Positions 1 through 5,031 of a DNA stretch of 5,958 bases are shown piece by piece. The position numbers were made by a program, and so were the translations under genes. The stretch comes from an uncultured Eubacteriales bacterium (GTDB taxonomy: Bacteria; Bacillota; Clostridia; Oscillospirales; Acutalibacteraceae), in the NCBI GenBank assembly GCA_910580045.1, contig CAJTXF010000109.1:1-5958 (forward strand), written 5' to 3'. The notes under the pieces were generated by a model. That model did not search any database and had not been told where the DNA came from. It saw only the letters and a program-made list of their open reading frames with translations. Within the stretch, counting starts at the first letter, position 1; each line of letters opens with the position of its first letter.

Positions 1-19
1 TACTCGCTTTTCGGTAACG

Positions 20-55
20 AAGCCCTGTTCAAAAAAATATCATGGGGCAGGGCTT
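20..55. repeat. Inverted repeat / hairpin in the spacer after the transporter operon
   Basis: Perfect 8-bp arms AAGCCCTG (20-27) and CAGGGCTT (48-55) flank a 20-nt loop that contains a run of seven A. In a plus-strand transcript two G-U pairs and one C-G pair would lengthen the stem to 11 bp. In the minus-strand direction, that of the operon, the stem is not followed by a T run, and it lies about 145 nt past the last stop codon, so it is not a convincing terminator of the operon. The rest of the spacer (56-198) is pyrimidine-rich on the plus strand and shows no gene. Confidence 0.45.
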
Positions 56-198
56 GGGTTGGTGTTGCCTTTTTGCTGCTATGTCATTTCTTTTTCACCG
101 CTTTTCTTTTGACTTTTCATCTATTTCTCTATTGACTTCTTACCACTGGACTTTATATAGTTTTTGGTATGGACACTTTGGCTTATTGCCTTCTCCCC

Positions 199-1140
199 TC
201 AGCCTTTCACAGAGCCCAGGGTTATGCCGGACACGAAATACTTCTGCAGGAATGGGTACACTGCCAGAATCGGGATGGCCCCCATAACCATCTGGGCGCT
301 CTTGACAGAGCGGACGTTCATCTGTGCCAAGCGGGCCTGCTCCTCGGGAGTTAGTTTGGAGAAGTCGAAATTGTAGATAATGCTGCGCAGATAGGTCTGC
401 AGAGGATAGTTCTCCGGCTGCATATAAATAAGCCCGTCGAACCAACTGTTCCAATGCTGCACCAGGGTGAACAGGGTCACTGTGGCGATGACCGGCACGG
501 AAATGGGCACATAAATCTGCCACAGCAGCCGCCAGTGACCCGCCCCGTCAATAAAGGCGGCATCCTCAATATCCCCGGGAATCTGCCGGAAGAAGCTGAG
601 CAGAAGCAGCATATTGAACACATTGATGCTGGTTGGCAGTACCAGGGCCCAGACACTGTCCAGCAGGCCCAGCTGCACCACTACCAGATAGGTGGGAATC
701 ATGCCGCCGTTAAAGAGCATGGTCAGAAAGAAGTACCACACATACACACCCCGCCCGTGGAACCGGTAACTGGCCTTGGAGAGCGGATAGGCGCTGCATA
801 TCACCAGAAACAGGTTAATGGGAAGGCCCAGAGCAATGCGCTGCAGGGTGACAACCAGGGCATTCCAGAAGGTTGGACGCTCCATCACATAGGTATAGGC
901 CTCAAAAGTAAACTCCTTGGGCCAGAAGCGCACCTGGCCGGAGATAACCGCCCCATTCGAGCTGAAGGACAGGCACACGATATACCAGAACGGCAGCACA
1001 CAGGCCAGAGCCGCCAGGGTGAGCAGGAAGTAGTTTGCCACCGCGAACACCCGCTGCCCGTTGGTCTGAATCTGGTGGATGGGCTCATTCTCCCGAGGCT
1101 TGGGAGCCCGCTTACTCTTTTCAATTACTTGTACACTCAC
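199..1140 (-). CDS. Carbohydrate ABC transporter permease (LplC/YtcP-like), second permease of the operon
   Basis: Integral membrane subunit of a CUT1-type (MalG-like) oligosaccharide importer. It would pair with the permease encoded just upstream (1154-2062) to form the translocation pore. The 313-residue length fits the family. Hydrophobic segments lie at about 34-57, 93-118, 131-155, 162-185, 211-235 and 282-305, giving six predicted membrane helices. The EAA loop that contacts the ATPase is clear: E192-D-A-A-F-I-D-G-A200, with a proline-rich end near P212-P216. The C-terminus, with LQKYFVSGITLGSVKG at 298-313, is typical of the LplC/YtcP branch. The start is GTG at 1138-1140; GGAGG at 1148-1152 lies 7 nt upstream. 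An ATG that overlaps this start meets a stop at once. The gene begins 13 nt after the previous stop, so the two are probably co-transcribed and translationally linked. The substrate cannot be read from the permease; no ATPase gene is adjacent. Confidence 0.96.
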   Translation of the reverse strand: MSVQVIEKSKRAPKPRENEPIHQIQTNGQRVFAVANYFLLTLAALACVLPFWYIVCLSFSSNGAVISGQVRFWPKEFTFEAYTYVMERPTFWNALVVTLQRIALGLPINLFLVICSAYPLSKASYRFHGRGVYVWYFFLTMLFNGGMIPTYLVVVQLGLLDSVWALVLPTSINVFNMLLLLSFFRQIPGDIEDAAFIDGAGHWRLLWQIYVPISVPVIATVTLFTLVQHWNSWFDGLIYMQPENYPLQTYLRSIIYNFDFSKLTPEEQARLAQMNVRSVKSAQMVMGAIPILAVYPFLQKYFVSGITLGSVKG

Positions 1141-1153
1141 ATCTCCACCTCCA

Positions 1154-2062
1154 TCAGAAAATCTTGTAATCGAATTTCTTGTACGCGATTAGGTAGGCCG
1201 AGGAAATCAGGAGAAAGGACACCACGGACTTGAGCAGGCCCACTGCTGTAGAGGGGCCGAACTTGGCCTGCTCCAGGCCCAGGCGGTACACCATGGTGTC
1301 AATAATATCGCCGGTCTCATAGACCTGAGGGGAATACAGATTGAACACCTGGTCAAAGCCCGCGTTCAGCAGGTTGCCCATGTTCAGGATGACCATCAGA
1401 ATCACAATAGTGGCCATGCCAGGCAGGGTCACGTGCCAGGTCTGCTGCCAGCGGTTGGCCCCGTCAATAGAGGCTGCCTCATACAGAGCCATATCAATGC
1501 CCGTAATGGCCGCCAGGTACACTACACTGTTGTAGCCAAAATTTCTCCACACGTCCGAAGCCACCAGCGTTCCCTGGAAGTACCGGTTGTCCCCTAAAAA
1601 GTAGATGGGCTCTCCCCCAAAGAATTTGATGGCATCGTTGACAATACCGCTGCTGGGAGAGAGAATGTCCAGCAGGATGCCGCTGAGGATAATCCAGGAG
1701 ATGAAATAAGGGAAGTAGATAGCTGTCTGGATAGTGCGCTTGGCAGTGACGCTGCGGCACTCATTGAGCATGAGAGAGACAATAATGGGAACTAAGGTGC
1801 CAATGATTATCTTCAAAATGGCGATAATCAGCGTGTTGGCAAAGACACGCCCTGTGTTGGGCAGAGAGAAAACATAGGTAAAGTTTCCCAGGCCAATCCA
1901 GGGGTTATCACCAAACAGGCCCTTGGCCGGGTTAAAATTCTGGAAGGCGATAAAGATGCCGTACAAGGGGATATAGGAGAAGACGAACAGGGCAATCACC
2001 CCCGGCAGAATCATCAGATGCAGGGGCAGCTCCCGTTTCAGCTTGCTGTGCTTGTTCCTCAT
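1154..2062 (-). CDS. Carbohydrate ABC transporter permease (LplB/YteP-like), first permease of the operon
   Basis: Integral membrane subunit of a CUT1-type (MalF-like) oligosaccharide importer, partner of the permease at 199-1140. It has 302 residues, usual for the LplB/YteP group. A basic N-terminus precedes hydrophobic segments at about 15-40, 73-98, 112-133, 168-190, 213-235 and 273-294. The EAA loop reads Y194-E-A-A-S-I-D-G-A202 and ends at L213-P-G215, matching the family signature that docks on the ATPase. The segment PLYGIFIAFQNFNP (32-45) is also characteristic of this branch. The start is ATG at 2060-2062 with AAAGGAG at 2071-2077, an 8-nt spacing. The gene lies 149 nt downstream of the solute-binding protein gene, with a strong terminator hairpin in between, so it is probably expressed by read-through at a lower level. 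No independent promoter with a credible -35 box was found in that gap. Confidence 0.97.
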   Translation of the reverse strand: MRNKHSKLKRELPLHLMILPGVIALFVFSYIPLYGIFIAFQNFNPAKGLFGDNPWIGLGNFTYVFSLPNTGRVFANTLIIAILKIIIGTLVPIIVSLMLNECRSVTAKRTIQTAIYFPYFISWIILSGILLDILSPSSGIVNDAIKFFGGEPIYFLGDNRYFQGTLVASDVWRNFGYNSVVYLAAITGIDMALYEAASIDGANRWQQTWHVTLPGMATIVILMVILNMGNLLNAGFDQVFNLYSPQVYETGDIIDTMVYRLGLEQAKFGPSTAVGLLKSVVSFLLISSAYLIAYKKFDYKIF

Positions 2063-2096
2063 GAGCTTGGCTCCTTTCTTTAAGAGGACACATTAT

Positions 2097-2136
2097 AAAA
2101 AAAGGGGCCCCACGCCGGAGCCGGCGCAGGGCCTCC
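2097..2136 (-). terminator. Intercistronic rho-independent terminator between solute-binding protein and permease genes
   Basis: On the minus strand, a GC-rich stem pairs 2122-2136 with 2104-2117 (core CGCCG/CGGCG around a GCTC loop, then two G-T wobbles, CCCGG/CCGGG, a one-base A bulge at 2134 and two more G-C pairs). Seven T follow at once (2097-2103). This is a textbook intrinsic terminator. It sits inside the operon, 75 nt after the binding-protein stop and 34 nt before the permease start. It most likely acts as a partial terminator that sets the ratio of binding protein to permease. Confidence 0.88.
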
Positions 2137-2173
2137 CCAGTTTTCATACGGAAGGTCGGACTCCTTCTGAATC

Positions 2174-2205
2174 CAGGCACACACCTTTTCAAAAAAGGCC
2201 GCCTG
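2174..2205 (-). repeat. Hairpin directly after the solute-binding protein stop codon
   Basis: On the minus strand, CAGGC (2201-2205) pairs with GCCTG (2174-2178). Inside it, CCTTTT (2193-2198) pairs with AAAAGG (2184-2189) around a TTG loop. The structure begins 6 nt after the stop codon and has no trailing T run, so it is not itself a terminator. Together with the intrinsic terminator further downstream it may protect the 3' end of the shorter binding-protein transcript; that role is inference. Confidence 0.4.
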
Positions 2206-2211
2206 AGAGAA

Positions 2212-3999
2212 TCAGTAGGTAGAGTAAATCTCGTTGACCTCCTTGGTCACATCCGCGCCGCCGATGTTGTTCCACTCCTCCGCCATCTGGTCAAAGCCCG
2301 CGTCCAGCTCCAGCTGACCCTGAATAATTTTCAGATAGGTGGTGTCGATAAGCTCCTGCATGGAGCTCCAGCGGTCCGCCCAGGTGGTAGTGGGCGCGCC
2401 ATAGTAGGCGTTCCACTCCACAATATCCGGATAGGTCTTGTTGACAAAGGCAAAGCAGGAGTCAATTGGGCCGAACATATACTGGTAGGCGGTCAGGCCG
2501 TTTTTGATATAATCCCAGTAGTTCTTGCCGCTGCCCTCCAGGGGGCCCATGTCAGCGTCAATATCGTTCCAGTAATCCCGCTTATGGTTGACAAGGTTTT
2601 CCGGAGCGTTCTCAGGCAGGGCCTCGTACATAGCCTGGTGAGGCATCAGGTCCACCAAGGGATGCAGCACATGGATGGGCGAGGCGTCCCAACAGCCGCT
2701 GTTCTCCGGGCAGGCAAAGAAGTTTTCAAAATCATTCTCCTCGCCAAAGAGCTTCTCGGCATAGGCGTTGAGCACATGAATCATTGCCTCAGGATTCTCA
2801 CAATTGGCATTGACGCAGTACACACCATCAAAGGTGTTGGTGGCGTAGACCTTCACTTCCTCGCCAGTTCCGGTGGGCAGGCCCACGGCAACCCAGTTGG
2901 CACTGGAATCCATGCTGCTCTCCGCGGACTGCAGGCGGAACCCATACCAGTGGGGGCCAAAGAAGATGCCGCACTGGTTGTTGGCCACATACTCAAAGGC
3001 CTTGGCAATATCCTGGGTTGCGAACTCCTGGTTCACCAGGCCCTCGCTGTACATATCCCGCAGCCAGCCCAGGCCGCCCTTCATCTCTGGCTGCACCTCA
3101 GAGAAAGCTGTGGTACCGTCTTCCATCTTCTGCCAGTATTTCCGCACGGCAGTGGTGCCGCCAAAGGCCCAGAAGATACCCTTGCTCTCAGAGATATACT
3201 CCTCGCTGAGCATCAGGCCGATGTTATTTTCTTTGTTCTCCACAAAAGCCTTGGCAATGTCATGGACATCATCCATGGTCTTGGGACGCTCCAGGCCCAG
3301 GTCATCCAGCCAGTCCTGCCGTACCCAGCAGTGATTGTAGCCATTGGTGGAGGGCATCTTCACTGGGATAGCCATCATCTTCCCGTCATATGTAACAGGG
3401 TTATAGATATCTGTGCCCTCATACTCAATGATATCCCGCAGAGTGGTGTTCACGTTCTCCTTGTAGAGGGTGGTCAGGTCGGCGATGGCGCCAGACTCGG
3501 CCAGCTGCTTGAGAACGGACAGGTCGTTGACCAAAAATACGTCCGGAAGGGTCCCGGAGGTCATGGCCAGCAGCAGCTTCTGGTTGTAGTCCACGCCGTT
3601 GGGGGTAATCATGGTGTACTCCGTTCCGATGTTCAGCTCTTCCTCAAAATAGCGGGTCCAGCGGTTGTCCGTGTAGGGCTCGCCGGCCTCCTCCATCTTC
3701 AGGTAGCCGTCGCTGTTGGCGTCCAGCACCCGGCCATAGGTCAGGGTAATCTTTTCGTCATACTTTTTGAACTCACCAGGACCGTAGGCGGTGTCGCCTA
3801 CGCCATTTTTTGCATAGGAGGTTGATTCTGTCTCTTCCGGAGAAGAGACAGAAGAAGTACCAGCGCTGGTACTCGCCGCATCGTCCGGCTTGGAAGATGA
3901 CCCCTGTGCCCCGCTGCTGTCCTTGCTGCCGCAGGCTGCAAAAACTGCTGTCAGCATTGCCACAGCCAAGAACACCGCAATGATTCTCTTCAAATTCAT
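2212..3999 (-). CDS. Extracellular solute-binding lipoprotein of a sugar ABC importer (LplA/YtcQ-like, family 1)
   Basis: Captures a sugar, probably an oligosaccharide, outside the membrane and delivers it to the permease pair encoded downstream. The first 23 residues form a lipoprotein signal: basic MNLKR, a hydrophobic core, then a lipobox-like VFAAC with the predicted lipid-modified cysteine at C23. A Ser/Thr/Gly-rich tether follows (about 24-62). The mature part shows hallmarks of large family-1 binding proteins: SGTLPDVF (148-155), the WVRQDWLDDLGL block (225-236), the VQPEMKGGLGWLRDMYSEGL block (302-321) and GIFFGPHW (344-351). Aromatic residues, many of them Trp and Tyr, are plentiful and could stack on sugar rings. 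At 595 residues it is long for the class, partly because of the tether. The start is ATG at 3997-3999, with GAAGGGAG at 4007-4014 and a 7-nt spacing. It is the first gene of the operon. The specific substrate cannot be assigned. Confidence 0.96.
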   Translation of the reverse strand: MNLKRIIAVFLAVAMLTAVFAACGSKDSSGAQGSSSKPDDAASTSAGTSSVSSPEETESTSYAKNGVGDTAYGPGEFKKYDEKITLTYGRVLDANSDGYLKMEEAGEPYTDNRWTRYFEEELNIGTEYTMITPNGVDYNQKLLLAMTSGTLPDVFLVNDLSVLKQLAESGAIADLTTLYKENVNTTLRDIIEYEGTDIYNPVTYDGKMMAIPVKMPSTNGYNHCWVRQDWLDDLGLERPKTMDDVHDIAKAFVENKENNIGLMLSEEYISESKGIFWAFGGTTAVRKYWQKMEDGTTAFSEVQPEMKGGLGWLRDMYSEGLVNQEFATQDIAKAFEYVANNQCGIFFGPHWYGFRLQSAESSMDSSANWVAVGLPTGTGEEVKVYATNTFDGVYCVNANCENPEAMIHVLNAYAEKLFGEENDFENFFACPENSGCWDASPIHVLHPLVDLMPHQAMYEALPENAPENLVNHKRDYWNDIDADMGPLEGSGKNYWDYIKNGLTAYQYMFGPIDSCFAFVNKTYPDIVEWNAYYGAPTTTWADRWSSMQELIDTTYLKIIQGQLELDAGFDQMAEEWNNIGGADVTKEVNEIYSTY

Positions 4000-4018
4000 G
4001 GTAAAGCTCCCTTCTAAC

Positions 4019-4047
4019 GATATAAAAATTTAACTAAACTACGTCAA
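4019..4047 (-). promoter_or_regulatory. Weak alternative promoter next to the solute-binding protein gene
   Basis: TTGACG (4042-4047), a 17-bp spacer and TATATC (4019-4024) resemble a sigma-A promoter, but the last position of the -10 box does not match. Transcription would begin almost on top of the ribosome-binding site. It is listed only as an alternative to the far better promoter at 4245-4273. Confidence 0.2.
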
Positions 4048-4140
4048 GACTCAAATTCCGAGAAAGGCCGCGTGCTTGTTATAATCCACAAAATCGTCTC
4101 TCAAATCAAGCTAAAACCACTCTCGATTTCTGAGTAGGGT

Positions 4141-4150
4141 CTGGCGCCAG
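4141..4150. promoter_or_regulatory. Perfect 10-bp palindrome in the operon leader
   Basis: CTGGCGCCAG is a perfect GC-rich palindrome inside an otherwise AT-rich leader, about 90 nt downstream of the predicted transcription start. It could be half of a protein-binding site. It has no loop, so it would not form a normal RNA hairpin by itself. Function unknown. Confidence 0.25.
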
Positions 4151-4202
4151 CGTGAAATACCTCAACTCCTTTCCTTACTTACAATTTGGAAGTTTCGCCC
4201 TC

Positions 4203-4231
4203 CAGTTTTTGTAAAATCCCTTACAGTTTTT
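4203..4231 (-). promoter_or_regulatory. Operator-like direct repeats with an enclosed dyad just downstream of the transporter promoter
   Basis: On the minus strand AAAAACTG occurs twice, at 4224-4231 and 4203-4210, exactly 21 bp apart, about two helical turns. Between them and overlapping their ends is a dyad TGTAA-N6-TTACA (4210-4225). The cluster lies roughly at +8 to +36 of the predicted transcript. Direct repeats spaced by two turns are usual for AraC-type regulators, which often accompany LplA-type sugar importers, while a dyad at this place would suit a repressor. No regulator gene is present in the window to decide between them. Confidence 0.45.
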
Positions 4232-4244
4232 ATATGTTGACAAG

Positions 4245-4273
4245 ATTTTAGCACGATTTTCCAAGAATGTCAA
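4245..4273 (-). promoter_or_regulatory. Main sigma-A promoter of the sugar transporter operon
   Basis: A consensus -35 box TTGACA (4268-4273) is separated by exactly 17 bp from TAAAAT (4245-4250), which matches the -10 consensus at 5 of 6 positions. It carries an extended -10 TG at 4252-4253. Predicted transcription start is near 4238, leaving a leader of about 240 nt before the ATG at 3999. This is the strongest promoter in the window. Confidence 0.82.
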
Positions 4274-4358
4274 TGGAAATCAGTAAATTCTTTGATTTAT
4301 ATTTGTGCGTTATGAACTCAACATTCTATTATCTATTCAAACCTTTCACGCAAAACCT

Positions 4359-4386
4359 TATAAAAATATTTTTGAAAATTTTTATA
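4359..4386. repeat. AT-rich palindrome upstream of the transporter promoter
   Basis: Arms TATAAAAAT (4359-4367) and ATTTTTATA (4378-4386) are perfect 9-bp inverted copies around a 10-nt centre. A second perfect palindrome, AAAAATATTTTT, overlaps it at 4362-4373. It lies about 85-115 bp upstream of the -35 box. Such A-tract DNA could bend or bind a regulator, but AT-rich sequence forms palindromes easily by chance. Confidence 0.3.
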
Positions 4387-4713
4387 TCAATTTTTAGGCG
4401 TTTGCATTGAACACCGCTCTTCTCTCTCATAACACTGCCATACAATGAATGGCCTGTTCTTTCAGAGGCTCTCCACAATTTCCGGCAGGCAGCGTAAATT
4501 GCGCTCTTGTGTGATGCGCAAAACCCGAACTTTCTCAATAGGGCAATCCCCTGGGCTCGCCTCAAGTATGTTATACTATAGAGCTCCTTTCAAGGTCTTC
4601 ATGAATGCCGAAGGAACCGCACAACTGCACAGCTCCTTCGGCATGATATCTCTTTATATTTATAGGGATGTAACCTTAATACCGCCTCACTTCAATATGT
4701 CCCGCCTGTAGGC
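4387..4713. other. Spacer without a convincing gene; broken reading frames and one strong hairpin
   Basis: This stretch separates the rpn terminator from the transporter control region. On the minus strand a frame beginning with ATG at 4642-4644 runs 22 codons to TAG (4576-4578), then 37 codons to TGA (4462-4464), then 24 codons to another TGA (4387-4389). The middle piece, for example GDCPIEKVRVLRITQ, looks protein-like. A 78-codon open frame on the same strand (4329-4565, TTG start) and an 88-codon plus-strand frame overlap it, and none has a well-spaced ribosome site. The segment may be a decayed gene or a structured non-coding element. A minor stem TTGCGC/GCGCAA (4499-4504/4516-4521) is also present. 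I do not recognise a family. Confidence 0.3.
4605..4644. repeat. Strong hairpin, 11-bp perfect arms
   Basis: ATGCCGAAGGA (4605-4615) and TCCTTCGGCAT (4634-4644) are perfect inverted copies around an 18-nt loop. Neither strand has a T run after the stem, so it is not an obvious intrinsic terminator. It could be part of a structured RNA, a protein-binding site or the remains of a mobile repeat. Confidence 0.55.
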
Positions 4714-4751
4714 AAAAAAGTTCGCGCACCCATCTGATGTGAGTGCGCGAA
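4714..4751 (-). terminator. Rho-independent terminator downstream of the Rpn-family gene
   Basis: On the minus strand, TTCGCGCAC (4743-4751) pairs perfectly with GTGCGCGAA (4721-4729) around a 13-nt loop; one C is followed by six T (4714-4719). The 9-bp GC-rich stem plus T run is a good intrinsic terminator. It ends the rpn transcript about 170 nt after its stop codon and insulates the transporter operon. On the plus strand the stem has no T run. Confidence 0.82.
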
Positions 4752-4769
4752 GTAACTCTAGTGTCGTCC

Positions 4770-4903
4770 TGGCCCTACCGTGCTTAAAAGATGCCATCGA
4801 CCCTTGGAGGGCCAAAAAACCTAGTATTTATGCAGTTTTCCAGGCTTTTCAAAAGCCGTCACAAGAACTCTGCCTTAAAAGATGCCACTTTTATGAAGGG
4901 TCG
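4770..4903. repeat. Nested direct and inverted repeats in the rpn 3' untranslated region
   Basis: The 14-mer CTTAAAAGATGCCA occurs twice on the plus strand, at 4783-4796 and 4874-4887, 91 bp apart; allowing one inserted base the match extends to about 17 bp. Inverted pairs surround and link them: TGGCCCT/AGGGCCA (4770-4776/4808-4814) encloses the first copy, CGACCCTT/AAGGGTCG (4798-4805/4896-4903) spans the region, and GGCTTTTCAAAAGCC (4843-4857) is a compact palindrome in the middle. The whole lies between the rpn stop codon and its terminator, so it would be transcribed. It may be a small mobile repeat remnant or a structured 3' region; no transposase is present. Confidence 0.5.
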
Positions 4904-4920
4904 CTACGGAGGATAATATC

Positions 4921-5031
4921 CTATTCACCCTCCGCGATTTTTTTGACTTCGTCCAAATCCAAGCCGCAGATGTCGGAAATTTCTTCCAGAGTCTTTTGTT
5001 TCTCTAACAATCGTTTGATCAGGCCAACCAT
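4921..5031 (-). CDS. Possible intragenic antitoxin (RpnS-like), separate translation of the Rpn C-terminal domain
   Basis: Inside the Rpn gene, in the same frame, an ATG at 5029-5031 (residue 254 of the full protein) would start a 36-residue peptide ending at the shared stop. GGAAGGTGA at 5042-5050, a near-perfect Shine-Dalgarno sequence, lies 10 nt upstream. The peptide begins MVGLIKRLLEKQ, continues with the helix-turn-helix-like KTLEEISDICGLDLDEVKKI, and starts five residues after the repeat linker, at a domain border. In E. coli Rpn genes the C-terminal domain is also made on its own from within the gene as a small protein that restrains the full-length nuclease. The same layout here suggests a built-in antitoxin; that it is translated is inference. 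Confidence 0.5.
   Translation of the reverse strand: MVGLIKRLLEKQKTLEEISDICGLDLDEVKKIAEGE

Noticed and set aside
454..1233. 259-codon plus-strand frame opposite the second permease
   Set aside because: It is antisense to a well-supported membrane protein, rich in Gln/His/Gly as expected for a shadow frame, and bridges into the next gene.
2092..2097. Perfect TATAAT on the minus strand just before the first permease gene
   Set aside because: It overlaps the T run of the terminator, and the region 16-18 bp upstream is GC hairpin sequence with no -35 box.
2584..3825. A 413-codon open frame on the plus strand, antisense to the solute-binding protein gene
   Set aside because: It is a shadow of the real gene: it is His/Val/Leu-rich low-quality text, has no ribosome site and no family features, while the minus-strand frame has a signal peptide and clear family motifs.
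4329..4565. 78-codon minus-strand frame (TTG start) upstream of the transporter
   Set aside because: The only purine-rich ribosome-like motif is 18 nt away, the composition is Arg/Lys/Cys-rich without domain features, and other frames are equally open.
4569..4577. Extended -10 motif TGT-TATACT on the plus strand
   Set aside because: No -35 element lies at 16-18 bp, and there is no gene or terminator for it to serve; too weak to call a promoter.
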